A stretch of DNA of 64,000 bases, taken from NCBI GenBank assembly GCA_031213475.1, contig JARUPZ010000027.1, forward strand, positions 310,001 to 374,000, read 5' to 3'. Source of the stretch: Nereocystis luetkeana. Taxonomy: Eukaryota; Sar; Phaeophyceae; Laminariales; Laminariaceae. Under the pieces are notes generated by a model. It saw only the letters and a program-made list of their open reading frames with translations, did no database searches and was not told where the DNA came from. This document shows positions 20,401-34,437 of the stretch, piece after piece. The translations under genes were made by a program, and so were the position numbers. Within the stretch, counting starts at the first letter, position 1. The number at the start of each line of letters is the position of its first letter.

Positions 20401-20805
20401 CAGACAAAACGGAAAAATGGGAACGAAACAAAAAATGGGAACGGACGTTTTTTTTTACAAAGCAAACCAATTGTGTACAACTCCAAGAAAAAAAGTTGAC
20501 AGTCCTGTGGGGCTGTACAGCAGCCTTCGAATGAATGAGCTGTCGCTCAGGCTGGAAGTCCTCGGCATCGCCGCGGTAGCCAGCATCTAGAGAAATCACA
20601 ATAATAGAGCCAGCGTATATCGCTTTTTGCGCCCACCCGAAGGCACGACATGGAGCATGACCGTTCTGACGAGCTCCTCTCACAGGGCTGGCCAAGGGGT
20701 TTCGCAGGATCAGTTTGGTTCTCTGATACACCACATGGTTCTGGAGATAGATACGGCTTGGTTCTCATTTTAGGCTTCGTTCCCATTTTTCCGATTTGTC
20801 TGTTA
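20401..20805. other. spacer between TIR elements, origin unclear
   Basis: About 400 bp, more GC rich than the flanking elements, with a minus-strand open stretch (about 20450-20734) that resembles no family I recognise. It may be cargo of a longer non-autonomous element, because family ends lie on both sides. Confidence 0.3.
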
Positions 20806-21195
20806 TTTATGGAAAAAACGCTCTCCGATAAGAATGAGCGTGATATGTATCGATGTTTGGAAATTATGGAAAAACGCTCTCCGATAAGAATGAGCATGTA
20901 CGTATGTGTGCTCATTCTTATCGGAGAGCGTTTTTTCCATAAAATGCTCATTCTTATCGGAGAGCGTTTTTTCCAGAATTTCCAAAGTTTGGAAATAATT
21001 GGAGATATGTATCGATATGCGGAGGCGTTCTATCACTATTATAATTCGTGAAATTCTCCTGGGGCAAAAATATCAAGTCCGTCAACATTCCAATATTTGG
21101 GGAAAAAAACAGGTAAATATGGAAGATTGAAAAATTGCGTGAAAAAATGTCGAAAATTTGGAAAAAAAAAACTCTCCGATAAGAATGACCATCAC
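20806..21195. mobile_element. TIR element cluster, tandem ends
   Basis: The terminal motif GCTCATTCTTATCGGAGAGC and its complement occur four times in 150 bp (about 20815, 20870, 20910, 20945). They are followed by one full copy, 20945-21190, with all family blocks and a closing ACTCTCCGATAAGAATGACC. The piled-up ends suggest repeated insertion of the family into itself. Confidence 0.7.
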
Positions 21196-21896
21196 AGGAG
21201 AATCATGTAAGTTTTGAACAAAACAAAGTGATTCCAAGGTTTCGCCCGGTTGCCCTATTATGGGCTACTCTATGCAGCAGTATATCGATCAAGGCGTGAT
21301 TTTTACTCGTCCACACTGCTGTGTAAATCCCCTTAATTACAATGGAACATGATCAAAGTGTGATTTGGTGGTGAGATGGTACATTTTGATACACAAGCAT
21401 ACGGATACGTACCGAATCAACACTATTAATAGTACGTATTATACATATAGAAAAAAAATAGTACACCGACTTGCCTGGACCCTAAGTTTCAATTTTCATA
21501 CTGGTATGACGAACAATATGATGACTTCGATACTGCATTAGATATTACGAACAATACGAAAACAATACTGGTAATTATTAATTTTAATAGTGTTTTAAGG
21601 ATGGTGCGCGTATTACATTATTTGATAATAATACTCGTGTTTTGATTGGTGAAATAGTGTTGACACCCACAGCTTTTTCCCCTTTCCTAAAATATATTTC
21701 CGGCATATTGATATTCCGCAGTATTGTCGTGTTGAAGGTGATGTTGATATATTTGATGTGTGCATACCAGTTCGTTCATACCATCAGCCTACGTATTGAA
21801 AACTTGAACATTGAAAAGTGAAAAATGTTTCAGCTTTTGTTACGTATTGTTGGTGCTTAGATACGTGTGTGTGTATCATCAGCTGTGTATCACCCT

Positions 21897-21918
21897 CATC
21901 ACCCCCCCCCGCCCCCGC
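21897..21918 (+). promoter_or_regulatory. C-rich upstream block of gene B
   Basis: CATCAC plus a ten-C run and a second C cluster, 139 bp before the gene B start codon, matching the blocks before genes A and C. Confidence 0.4.
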
Positions 21919-22035
21919 CAAATCATAGCAAGCTCACCAACCAGCTCCGGGATCATCGCTGCACCAACAACACTAGTTTAACAACACTGACATATTACCT
22001 GGTCCAGCAATATAATCGCATTCAACAGTATTAGC

Positions 22036-25000
22036 ATGGTGCTTCCAGCGTCCCGTTTCCAAGCCTTTGCTGCCATCGCCGCCCTCGTCGCGGGCGGGTC
22101 TTCTTCGTCGATGTCCGCATCAGCACTAGAACTGACGGTGGCCGACTGCTCGGACTTCGCTGCCTTGACGACGGATGCGATGACTGAGGATGTCAACCTC
22201 TTCCTCGACGATGCCATCGTGTTCACGTGTGACGAGGTGAGCATTGTGTGCCTTGAGCCGCATGCCTTGTTCCTTATTCCTTCCCTGTCCCTAGCTATAG
22301 GGTACGACCTCGGATGTAGGACACTTCGTTTTTTTTCAAGGTACGAGGCGCTCAATACTACAGTCTGTACTCGAATATACAGCAGCAGTGTAGTGGTCCT
22401 CTCGGTTTCTCATGTCTCCCACGATGAGAACGGCTGGAACGACGCGATCTAGTACCATGATATTTTGTTCGAGTTTCTTGGGCCACCGCGCTCTTTTGGG
22501 GTCTGGGGGCAAACAAGGCAATCCGAGGAAAATATACTATCAATAGGGTCGCCTGGAGTCAATCTTGAGAAATACATGCGGGTCGCGGTCGCGCATGGCT
22601 TACGTTCGTATACCTTATTCCTGGTTCGTGCTTGCATAGGGTCAGTCCGGGTTGTGTAGCACGCAGTGTGCACGGACGGGATGATGGGCGTTCTCTACGG
22701 GCACTTCAACTGTGTTTGGTATTGGCTTGCAATCGTTATTGCATCTGTTTGGAAGGAGCGTTGCAATGTACTAACTGTAGTTCGCGCCTCAGGCGAAAAA
22801 AAATGGAACACTTTTTGTATTCTTTTTACTGTGGGTATCCTACGATGTTCTGATCCTACATGGTTGGGTTAGTTTTCTGGTGAGGTATATTATGGTCAAT
22901 TGTAAGTCGTTTTTCTGTTCGGTGCGCAGAATATTCCTGTCTACTCGTACAGTAGCCGTAGCAGCTAAATCGTTCACCATTTACAAATAAATGTACGCGT
23001 CTCATTTTGATTCAGACAAATTGGAAACAATACGTAGTATGGTATTTGTTTTGAATCTCTTCGACAAGAAGAATGAGACTCAGCCGGCAGAACGATCAGA
23101 TTCTGGCGAAATGCAAGTTTCAAGTGTTTTTCGGGGATCTTTTCCCATAATATGCATACCTTGCAATCTTTATGGTATACGGGAAAAATTTGAGTCCGAC
23201 GGCCCGGACGCGGGGAGCGGTCTTCTACTGCATAACGTACACCACCCAGAGAGTCTACTCGTACACCAGCAGCAGTGTGTTTTGAAGCGTGCGACGGAGG
23301 TATTGCTAACGTTATCGACCAACTCGCCATGTAATATAGTGCCATCATCACAGAATAAACACAGCAGTACGAGTAGTACCCGTGTGTGTTTTCACATTGA
23401 ACCGTTCTACCAGGGTATCTGCCAGTCGACATCCAGCACAACCAGTGTCAGTGAGCGCCGCATATTAATAGAGAGATGCCAGGTACCAGGTAAACAAGCT
23501 CTGTGGTCACAATGCTACGACACAGAGAACTACATGCTGTGCAACAGAGTTGCCGAATGATACGTACCCTGGCGTACCTTGAAAATGTTTGCTGTGAGAC
23601 ATCACACATACGCTCACCAACGCACACGTAGTAGTATAGTAGTAGAGTTTGAACGTTTCAACATTTTTTGTTGACTGAAAACTGTGAACTACTGTATAAT
23701 AAGTGTGGTAGCAGCACTTTCTATTTTGAGGCCGGGCCGTTTAGCGGATACACGGCTTTAGCGATTTTGCTCAGTCAAAATAATAATTGAACCCATCGCT
23801 ATACATAGAGAGTCGGGTCCTCCCTGTAATGAGCGTTTCAGCACCTACAACAAGGCCAAGCCAAGCGCCAATCATCACATCACACAACAACTTGTTGTGG
23901 ATCTTCTCGCGAAACAAACCATGCGAGTTCGCATAGTGCTCCCCGAGTCATCCGCAGTTTCGATTTCCGTATTGACGTCTCAAATCAGCTGCGCGACGTG
24001 CCCACATCTCAACTCAAGTATGCCCCCTCCTGCTGGCACACTCGAGCGGAAACAGCCAAAGTTTACGAAAAATGACCACTCGGAATGACAGCATCCCATC
24101 ATATATCTAAAATGTGAATCCAGCGATTGATAGCACCGCATGTCTTCATGATCGTCGTCCACGAATGAATGTACTCGTATAATTGCTACCGGTATACAAA
24201 TGATTTTCCAGGTGACTACGGTGACCGTCGATGGTCCGTACCGGTTCCGCGTCACATCTGACAACGGCAGCGTCAGGTTCACCAACTTGCGCTTCGACAT
24301 TCAGGGCGGGGCTAGTTTTACCTTCAACCTTGCGGTAGAGGAGTTCTTGGGTACCGCCACCTTCACCGGGGTCACTGGCCTAGTAAGCTCACCTGCAGAG
24401 GGTACAGTACATACATGAGGTATCGTGTATTAATAGTGCATCTTTCTGTACGAACTACTGTTGTGGCGCTGTAGTTCGCTATTCTGCTGTGTACGTCGTC
24501 GAAGCGGGAGCGAGGGAGGCGATTCAACCATGGCTTCCCCCGTAGCCGCAGCCTCTTTCTTCGCTTCGGTAACCTCAACTTTGTCGGGTGCGTCTGCTGT
24601 GACGTCTATATACAAGTATGATATGAACACCGTGCCGCTGCCACAAAGTCCATAGTCCAACGGTAGGTATTATATAGTAGCAATCAAAATATTGTTGCAT
24701 CGAACGTTCCCCTCATTTCTCGTTTCCGTGTGTGCAGGACTCCGACGGCGGGGTGTTCAACGTGGAAAGCGGCTCGTCTGCGGCGTTCTCTGTGCCCATG
24801 GCGTTCGAAGCCAATTCAGTCGCCACCGGGTTCTCAGGAGGAGCCGTCTACGCTGGTGGAAAGGTGAGAGTACACTACTAGTTAACTACCTCATACGGTC
24901 AGAGTACCTCGCCTTTCGCCAACATCTTACATATAACACAATATATCACGGCCCACCGTCTGAGACGTGCACCAACTACAAGAACATTCCGGAGGTGTGG

Positions 25001-28000
25001 TGAAGCTGAACTGCTGCCATTTGTTTGTGGTGGGGGATATGCCTCCTGCGCCGCATGCGCCACACCTTCCCCAGGAACGTGCATTCGAACATAACGTCGA
25101 TAATATCGTAGCGGCACCTGCGATAGAGATACTCGTGGGCGTTTTCTATGAACAGTAAAAAACGATTTCAGTGCTTCGATGTCATTTTACGCCATTGCTT
25201 GCTTTGTATCTATTCACATTTCAGAAATCCGGCGGAGATAACGCTTCCACCGAAATGTGGCCATGGTGTCACATGCGTCTTCATGTTGAATCTCGCTCCA
25301 CGCTAAATATGCTATTAATCATGTACATCTCGGTGGACAGGTGGACTTCGAATACGATGTCGTATTCTCTGGAAACAAAGTGCTGACGGACGGGGATAAC
25401 TTCGCGGGCGATGGCGGTGCCTTGTGCGTGGCCCCTACAGGAGAAGTGTCCTTCGACGACTACGCATATTTCATGGAAAACGAAGCGGAGAGCGGAGGGC
25501 AAGGCGGGGCGATTTCCAACTCCGGCATGCTTGTCTTCAAGAGAGCCAGCTACTTGGAGTCGAACACGGCGAAAGGTGAGTCCTGTCTTCAAGAGCGCCA
25601 AATTCGTTAAATAAAACACAACTACTGTCGTCTTGTCGCGAACAGGGCCAGCTACCTCGCATCTAACAACACTGGTTAACGCGATTCAATCAATAGGTCG
25701 AAGAGCTATTATTGTAGTTGGCATGCAGCGGTTCAAAATGGGAGTCCTGACTTGACTAACACTGGGAGTCTTGTCTTCCTTCGTGTGGGCGCCCTACTTT
25801 GTTTCTAACAATATATTAGTCTTCATTTGATTTACGGCAACCCTGCCTCTCGTCGAGAAAGCTGTAAGCTATTTACCCCTTCTGAAAGGGCTAAGCCTGA
25901 TACACTATCCCATGAAACCGAAACATCTACCTATGTATCAGTAAGGTTTTGCAAAGTACACACGCTTCCACCGCTACAATGTTTAGGTAGCTCCCCCTAG
26001 TCAGGGATAAATGTTTGAGCTCAAAAGTGCAAGCATTACCGTAGCACGACTCCAAGGGTGACTTCTGAAAGTTTCGTTAGCGGCATTAAGTGTTTGGCGC
26101 ACCTGTCGCCCATTTCCGGCTGTGGTGCAGCAGCTATGCTATATTTTTCGGATACTACGGAAGAGCTACGTAAGTGTTGTGCAGTTTCAATTTCACCCTA
26201 CAAAAATATTTCGTTTAAAACACGGTTTCTCTACGTCGTACGAATGTATACCTTTTTGGTCTATTTTTGAATGCCCATTCGCTTATATAGCTACCAAACG
26301 TGTTGGGCTCGGTTAAGTGAGTTTCTGTAGCAGGAACACCAGTTAACCATACTATTGTGTCCTGCATTTTCTGTCCGGTCAGGGGTACCGATTTTACTGC
26401 ACAGCAGTTTCAGTCTTCCCCGGCGATAATTTGTATAGTGAGGCTGGTTGCTTCACTAAATAAACATGCGCGCTATACACCCTGGACCCTCCTCCTCTAC
26501 CCTTTACAATCAATGCGCGGGATCACATCCCATCTTCCAGAGGACGGCGATGAAACCGGTGGCCTCGGTGGAGCAATCTTCACCGAAGTGGGTTCAACTA
26601 CCGTGTTCGAGCGCAGGACATCTATGCGACTTAACACCGGCGCCAGCGGTGGGGCGATATACAACAAGGGAGACTTCCTCCTAGAAAGCGCTGGATTCAT
26701 CAGAGGAAACGAGGCATTGGTGAGAACTGGACAGGACGTGACCGACGATCATCCCTGAGATATACGTCGGATTGCCTGCGTATTAGAGGCGAATATTACA
26801 TTCTGGGTGTTCGGGGGGGAGTGGGGGCCTGCAGTGGCGCAGTAGAGTCCCGACGAGTTATCACGAAGTAGTAGAGCAGACATGTATATAGCGAGAACAG
26901 CCTATTGACGCCTTTTGAAACTAACCGATGCATGATTAAATAAACCATTACTTAAACGAAATCCAGGGAACCGACAGAGCGAGCGGTGGCCACATCTACA
27001 CGAGCGGATATGTTTCGATTGTGGGCGATGTCAACTTCCGTGAAGGGTTTTCTCGGGGAGATGTGAGTGGATGGAAGATACGCCGACTTGTCTGACGTAG
27101 CTTAATATTTGTATGTCCCGACAAGGAGTCCTTTGGGGTATCCGTGGCTGTACTTCAAAACCTCGTGACGGCCCCGCCAGCAGCCCTCGGTTTTATGCGC
27201 CACCGTATGTCTGTCGCACCCTGTCGCACCCGCCTTCATGTTTCGCTTACACGAATGAACTGGTTGGTCTGCCGAACATAATTGGGGGGCAACCAAGCTG
27301 CAGTTTTCCGTAAAATTGCGTGTGCGTGCCAGGCACACACGCGAGGGTGCTCTAATTTAAATGGTGGCATTTTTCGAACGAATAGCACCACTGCTCCAAG
27401 TGAGCTCTTCATATAAATAAATAAGCACTACTCCCCACACTCTGCCATGAAAAGCGGGTGTACTGTGGTTCAAAAGAGATGAAGTTAGGCGACCTTCCTC
27501 CAAGACAACGAAAGGCGAATTTTTCACACGGACAATTGTTTCGGCACAGCAGTTCCATCCCTATACTCGCACCTATTTCATACACGTAGAGCAGTGCACT
27601 ATGCACCAATTCATGCAAGAACCTGGTCCGCAAGTCACTTCGCACACCCTTTCCGCCATAGCTGCCCCAATAACGTTCGTAATGCCTGAGCCCTCGACGC
27701 CTTGTTGTGTATTGTGTGGACCCAGAGCCGTTCTCCACTGTGTACTTGCTGAATACTCCGCTTGATTTTCAGCATTTGCGTTTTCGTGTTCCTATTCAAA
27801 ATTAATTGGTTGGCAGGGAGGAGCCGTGTACGTCGATAATGGCGGCTCGTTCAGCACGGAGGGCGAAGTGAACTACCTCGACAACTCCGCGGTAAGCTTC
27901 TCCTTTGAAAGTTTTATCCGCGTCCTGGGTTCGGTGACGATGCATGAATGAGTGTTGTGCCACCTTACTCGACAAGAGCGCTATGGAACGAAGGGAATTC

Positions 28001-28473
28001 AAGCGCCCAACAACGTCCAACATGGAGTGAACTTTACCCTATTTCCCTTCACGTTATGGAAGCAACCAAAATGGGGGCCCTGTAGGGTTCTGATCTTGTA
28101 GGGCACTGGCTTCTCTTCCGCCCACTGCATCACTGCTTGACGATCACCTACTGATTGGATACCGTACAATTGGATCACAAAATAGTCACCTCGAAAGTTT
28201 GACGTTATTTCGCATTTCTCTCTTTTCCCATGCCTTCCAACGTTGCCCACCGACAATATCTCCATGCCACCCTCACCGTCCACGACCACCTGGATGCACT
28301 GGACACACGACCTACCCCGGGTGGTAATCGGCATGGCATCATCACGAACGGCGGACAATCACCGACGATGGCGACAACATTTATTTGGCATGGAAACTAT
28401 GACAATATCACTACAGTCCGACACCTGCGCGGACGTATACAACCGCGGCCAAGACCCCGTGTGCCAGCCTTAG
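22036..28473 (+). CDS. Gene B: secreted PMP/beta-helix-repeat protein, 8 exons
   Basis: Exons: 22036-22236, 24212-24382, 24738-24863, 25341-25575, 26541-26719, 26967-27062, 27817-27891, 28417-28473 (TAG). They join in frame to 379 aa with all introns GT-AG. Exons 2-8 have exactly the lengths of gene A, and only exon 1 differs (67 codons; the Ser run is four). The signal peptide ends at about SASA before LELTVADCSDF. Rungs start GGVFNVESG, GGAVYAGGK, GGALCVAPTG, GGAISNSG, GGAIFTEVG, GGAIYNKG, GGHIYTSG and GGAVYVDNGG. The tail TCADVY..VCQP keeps both Cys. Exon 2 is about 70 percent identical to gene A by eye. No disabling change is seen, so the copy looks functional. Intron 1 (1975 bp) contains a LINE 3' fragment. 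The function is inferred from fold-type repeats only. Confidence 0.85.
23390..23560 (-). mobile_element. LINE 3' end fragment in intron 1 of gene B
   Basis: Reverse complement of the LINE tail: CATTGAACCGTTCTACCAGG, CGACATCCAGCACAACCAGT, CTGTGGTCACAATGCTACGA. It corresponds to about 5125-5240 of the LINE and contains no coding sequence. Confidence 0.6.
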
Positions 28474-30369
28474 TGAAGGAGGTCTAACTATCTAGCCTTC
28501 GGTGAGATAGGCATGGGCATATTAGTGCAATTTGAACCGCAGTGGGGGTGCGCGCGTTCGAGGTTAATCTGATCTTACTTGTAGTGGTCATCGTACATTA
28601 GAGAAGATCATTGTGCCCTGAACATACTTACGATTGGTTTCGACGCAAGCATATAGACAGTCGGTGTATGCCGGTGTTATTTTGTGACTGATTCCTCTTG
28701 GATAAAAAAAACTGTCAGTCGCCTTGCGGCCAGTCAGAGAACCGTCGCTTCATCCACTCTGCCGGCAAAACCTACCTTTACGTTTGCATAGAGATATTGT
28801 GGGCTATATCGGGGGGGTAGGTTGTCGCTTGACAAGGCCCTTGGGTCTACCTCTTACCCCGTGTGTATTACATACATACAAACGTGTGTATAGTGTATCG
28901 TGACGAAAAGGCCGCAATTTGGCCTGTCTTAACCTGTGGGTTAGCTTGTGGTGTGTGTAGTGAGGCTGAGAGCCTATGTGCTGTATTTTTGGATGTAGCG
29001 TTTGTCGTTGTTAGAGAATGGCGTGAGGCCAATTGCCAGAAGGGCGCCATGGGCAGACCACTCTGTGCGGATGGACATTTCTTGTGTGTTACTACTACTA
29101 TTCTTAGTGGAGATATACATTGGGTTGTTTACGTATTCCTTGTTTAATTTGGTCATCATTCTGAACCATTGTATCGTGTTCGGGATCGCGTGACGGCACA
29201 CCCACCCAGTGTGATGTAGGGGGTTGGGACTGAGGGTACGTACAAGGGGCTTTGATTGGAAGCTTGCAGTCGGAGGGCATATTCGTTTTGATGTAGTTGG
29301 TACAGCAGCTTAGCTTAGATCCTGCCATAGCCGTATTCAGCAGCTTAAATTCAATCACTTGCTTAACGATTGAAATGTTGGAATATGCGCCATGAACACA
29401 ACCATACATCCTGGGCAACTGTGCTGTACTATTGTCGGAGGACGATTCCGTGTTGTCGTGGAAGTCAAGGGTGTTTGAGATTGCCGGAGTTTCCTTTCAA
29501 CAGCGATTTTACCAGCGTGGGTGGGCGCGTCTGACTAAGCTGGAGAAGTTTTGTGAAATACATCGCCTCGGATCAGAGGTCAATTTCAGCGAGAAAACAT
29601 TCCACAAGTTGTATTGGTCCCATGTACGACAACACACATAACCTTTTCGCGAATCGCGATACTTCGGGGTAACCGAACTCGTGATCACGAATATTTTGAA
29701 CAGCTGAAGTCTTGGTTGATGTTGCGGTTCATGACACAAATTTGGGATGAACAATCACGATACATGACATATAAAATACCAGGTAAACCGCATGCACATA
29801 CTGCATATTGTATGCATGCTTGAATTTTGTTCTTGTTAAAAGGCCTTCTTTATATGTAGCAACCCTAAGCTACATAGCACTGCGTCACTGCGTACTCCGA
29901 TTGGCACTGTACAGTTCTGGCACATGTTCGGTTCACGACGACAGTCCACTATGTGCATATTGTTGTACAAAAAATATGGTGTTCGTAAGCTAATGATGAA
30001 GTAACTACAGTAATACCATTTGTGGGTTTCTTTGTAGCAGAGGCCTTAAGAGTAAGAAGAGCTTCACCCTACCCAGAGAAGCTTCTCCGGAATTATCGAG
30101 ACGCATGAATAAGGCAACTACATTACCGCTGCTGCTCCTATTGCCTCAAGGGCTTTTCCTGCTACTGATAATATGGTGTATTCCGGCAGCAGCAGATTTA
30201 GCCGTAATCTTGATGCCATGGCACCCCTTCAGATGCCAGGGAATGAATGTATCAACAATACACCAGGCATGCATGCATATGCTTTGGCAACTATTACAGC
30301 AGTGACTAGAGTACGTACAGAAACTAACTGTATTACTGCGAACAACTATCAGATTACGGGCCTATCGCC
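28474..30369. other. intergenic after gene B
   Basis: No supported gene. A block near 28815-28845 (TTGTCGCTTGACAAGGCCCT TGGGTCT) resembles the 3' flanks of genes A and C and probably marks the end of the duplicated unit or a 3' processing region. Open stretches on the minus strand (28868-29418) have no recognisable domain and no supporting splice context. Confidence 0.45.
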
Positions 30370-30616
30370 TATGCTTACCCGTTTTTCCCATAATTAATTT
30401 CCAAAGTTTGGAAATAATTGGAGATACCAGGTATGTATCAATATACGGAGGCGTTCTGTCACTATTATTCGTGAAATTCTCCAGAAGAACCAAAAATATC
30501 AAGTTCGTTAACATTCCAATATTTATTTGGAAAAAAAAACTGGAAAATATGGAAGATTGAAAAATTGCGCGAATAAAAAGTCGAATATTTGGAAAAAAAT
30601 CTCTCCGATAAGAATG
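30370..30616. mobile_element. TIR element, dispersed copy
   Basis: Full set of family blocks (TCCAAAGTTTGGAAATAATT, CGGAGGCGTTCTGTCACTAT, GGAAGATTGAAAAATTGCGC) ending CTCTCCGATAAGAATGACCC. The left terminal repeat is degraded. A TACCAGGTATG palindrome has been gained inside it near 30425. Confidence 0.65.
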
Positions 30617-31790
30617 ACCCTTAATCCATATTGGAGGCGTTTTATGCCGACAAAGGTCAGATTATGGGTCTATCCTCATTGCTTAATCCATATTGGTGGC
30701 GTTTACCTGGCTTGAACAAAGCAAACATCAGCAAGGGTAGGATAATGAGAGGACGCATGCAAGATATACGCCAGCAAATCTATTTCAAACGGAGTACTAC
30801 TGCAAGTTAAGTGAAACATACTCTAGCACAGTGTTGCGGATATGACTTGGCGAGATGCTTTCCGCGACGGATAAACCCAAGCCACAGCTTCTTCATCGGC
30901 GTCTCGGGTCGCAGCAATCTGTAGCAGAGCCTGCCCCAGCTGCCTGCACCTGTATCGACTGCCGATTCCCTAGCTTAAATGCGTCGGGATGCAGCTTTGC
31001 TCCTTCCCACTGCATTCCATCTTCGCATGAACTTTTCCTCCCCCGATATCGATCCGTCCATCCCGTGTACGAGTACCCGCTTTCTGAGCTGCTTCGAGGC
31101 ACTCTTCGTGCCAAACACATCTATTGTAGGTCGTTCTAGACACCCTATTCCTTCATTCCTTTTGCGGCTTTCTCGACAGATGTATCACTTGTTGCCATCC
31201 AGTTCGTCGAGCATACCTCTATTCAGGAAGCATTGCACTCTCCTGCATTCCACGAATGAACCCCGTCGACAAGACCATCGAAAGCAAAATATTGAACGGC
31301 AGTAGTGGCCCCAGAAGGTGCTTACCCGAAGACTTGCTCCAGTTCAACACGTCCGAGCACTTGCCACCGTCCAGTCGCACACGCACAGGCTCGGATGACG
31401 TCGCGCAATCGGTGGCCGACCACGAGCTTGCTCTGCGGTACGCTACAGCAAGCCAAATCAGTACACAGGAGGGTAAGACGACTAAGCAACATGCTTTGGT
31501 GAGATCGACGAAGCACACGCACTAGGGGTGTCTTGATTCCTGCCCAGCTCCTGCGGGCATCATACCCCGAATGTCATGTCACAACACCGTCGAGTGCAGC
31601 GGTGTACAGCCACCCTGCTCCTTCGGCAACACATGCTCAGGTTCGTGGCACGCTGCTGGAGCGGCCAAAGAGGCCTACGATAACGTTGAAGAACATTTTT
31701 TCGGCGTGAGCGGCAAAGGAGCGTAGAACATCCAATGGAAGCGCCGTAAGAATGCCATAGACGTCTCATACAAATCCCACGAAAACATTA
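30617..31790. other. intergenic with uncertain open stretches
   Basis: Short frames at 30855-31139 (+), 31256-31525 (+) and 31560-31769 (-) are open, but none has a recognisable motif, a paralogue or a convincing pair of splice sites. AATCCATATTGG(A/T)GGCGTTT occurs twice (30630 and 30687). I do not call a gene here. Confidence 0.35.
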
Positions 31791-32582
31791 TGTAACCATG
31801 AAATTCCCGTGAAAGCACCCTGAAGCTCCCATGGAACCCCCATGGGACTCCCACGGTGTACTATAACTCAATGGGTGTCCCATGGATTCCCCACGGAGAT
31901 TATATAATCCCATGGGAGTCCCATGGACTTCCCATGGAAGTCTCGTGGGACTCTTATGTGAGCTTGGAAGCATCATGGAAGCACCATGAGGCTCCATGCA
32001 AGTCACATCGGAGCTTGGAAGCGTCATGGAGCACCATGGGGACTCAACATGGATGTTCCACGGTATACTATTATTAATACTTATAATTCCACTGTATTGC
32101 CATGGGAGTCTCCCATGGGAGTATCATGGAATCCCATAGTGGTCCGTGGGAGTTCCATGGGAGACTGATGGGACTTCCATGGGACTTCCATGGAAATATT
32201 TCCTTGGAGCTTCGGTGGTGTCTCCATGGGACTTCCACAGGGCTTCCATGGGGTTCCCGTTAGAAATTCTCTGGACTCATATGGGACTTCCATGTGACGT
32301 CCTTGCAACTTCCATACCACTTCCATAGCTTCATAGTATCTCCACGGAACTTCCATGGGATTGCGAAGCTCCGATGGAACTTTCACGGCACTCCCGTGGG
32401 ACTTGACCCACGCTTATACGGGACTTCCGTAGTGCTTCCATGGTACATCCATGGCGCTTCCAACTTCCCATAGGAGTCCCACGAGACTCGATTGCTTCCT
32501 TGGGACTTTCATGGTGCTTCCATGGTGCTCCCATGGAACTTTCATGGAAGTGTTGCCATGGGAGTCCCATGGGGCTTGTGGA
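31791..32582. repeat. CCATGG mosaic with GACTTC/GAGTC spacers
   Basis: About 0.8 kb saturated with CCATGG, CCATGGGA and CCACGG cores linked by ACTTC, ACTCC and GCTTCC (TTCCATGGGACTTCCATGG and relatives). It is the same construction principle as 14.8-17.9 kb but with a different spacer vocabulary, so it arose independently or diverged long ago. Confidence 0.85.
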
Positions 32583-34437
32583 AGCGACAAGTAAAGGGTA
32601 CACGTGCATGTCCTGTGTCCGAGCATCCATGCAAATCCAAGGTAAACAGGCCGAAGCATGGCCAGACGCCCTGCAAAAAACTGCCACCGAATATCGCAAG
32701 TAACGTCGTCATCTCGGTTGATACACCCGCCCAAGAACCTCGAGCGTCAGTTTGTTGGTGTCGTTGTCGTTGTATTTGATCCCAAGCTAATTACCACAGT
32801 AGCTTACTTTCCATTGTCATGTCCATTGCCATTCATTGTCGTTTACGAGCTCGTGAAGGCCACAAGGCACAAGAAGGCGCCTAAAGGAAGGCATGAAAAT
32901 AAGCAACCAGAAACCAAAGTAATATGTTGTATGTCAGCATCATACCCAGACCTATCGTGTAAACACAAACCAGACCAGACACCCGTCACACGCACCTATT
33001 AATAGTATCTTGTGACACACGTTATGTCACTGTACTACTGGTGGCCGAGCAGCTACAGTATGTGTACATACCATACAGGCTACAACCGAACACAGCCCCC
33101 TCGTATGCGCTAGTACACTAGTAGTGCTGCCGTATGAAGCATGCCTGGTGTCTGGAGTTAGTTGTGTCTGCTGTCTGTGCGCCCATAACCGTTGCAGGGA
33201 ACGTATGCAGCACTGCACAGCTACGCTACATAATTATAATATGTTGTGAGATGCTGCCCGTATCTACAAGCGTGATGCAAGAATGAAAAGCAAATTACAA
33301 CCGTCGCCACGCTGCCCGAAAGGTTTCGGCTTACACTGTACTACTGTGGTATACACATAATATGCATGTATACAGTACGTGGTTATAAATACCTGGCCGG
33401 CTGCAGTGACAGTGAACCAACGGCACCTCCGACCACGCCTCCTTCCGTACGCAGGCACGTCATCTCCGTCTTGGCCTCCGATACCGCAAGCCCGTACGCC
33501 ACGCACGGGGTCATGATGGCCGCCATCCCATTTTGGGGCCGCCTGGTGGCTCCGCTGGTCGCCACCATACCCGCCGGGCGTGAGCGTATATCGAACAGCA
33601 TTCCCCACGGCAATTGTGGCTTCTCTTTCCTCCCCCTGTCGGTATTCTGGTTTCGGTCTGTAGGTTGTCGCACTTCCCACCTCTCTTCTTCCTTCGTTAG
33701 GGTTGCACCATGCGCGCTGTCCATGATCCCTGCATCACCGAGGATGTACCTCTCGGCCACGCGTCACCGCCGAAAACCAAAACGTATTCACCAGAACCTG
33801 GCAACTCATACTGTTGTACTGTAGATCGCTAGTCCCTGAGCCCCAGGTCAAAACGGAGAAATCAAAGTCTTGTCGTGAGTTAGGTCGACGTTGGCAACAC
33901 TGAATGGATGCAAGAAGGTACGTCAGTATCTGAGAACACCATCCCAGAGTAATGTGATCGTCTATGGTAGAAATAGCACACATTTAAGTCGACGATTGCG
34001 TCGAAGGAGAACGTGGCGTTACGCTTGGCACATGCTAAGGCAGAGGTGTACCATTTTGTTTCTGAGTTATTTCGCTTGATGAGGAGATATGTATGAATAC
34101 TGAGTCACCCAAAAACTAATTTTGAAACAAACAATAAAAGTGCAACCCAATGGACAAGCCCATGGCCTACTCATAGTATTAATATGTGTACAAATACTAA
34201 TATAGTGAAAAAAAAAAACAGACAAGCGTTTCCGACGATTCTGGCATATGGAGTCCCGTCATTCAGAAAATAGTTTCACCAAAATATGCTATATACCTCT
34301 ATCGTAGAACGCGTCACTTGCCGGGGGTTGTTTTGTGACATCAGTTTCGCGGTTTCGCATTCATTCAGACATTAGACCGTGCGAGTGGTATGTCGGACTT
34401 TCAACGCTCTGGTGCTGTGTCGTCAATGAATAGAAAT
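32583..34437. other. intergenic; ambiguous overlapping ORFs at 33366-33824
   Basis: No recognised gene. Between 33366 and 33824 there are long open frames on both strands: 152 codons on + and 125 codons on - (33383-33760, beginning MAERYILGDAGIMDS). The minus frame starts with ATG and has a mixed, protein-like composition, but it shows no domain and no splice partner. It could be a short gene, an exon or chance. Confidence 0.3.
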
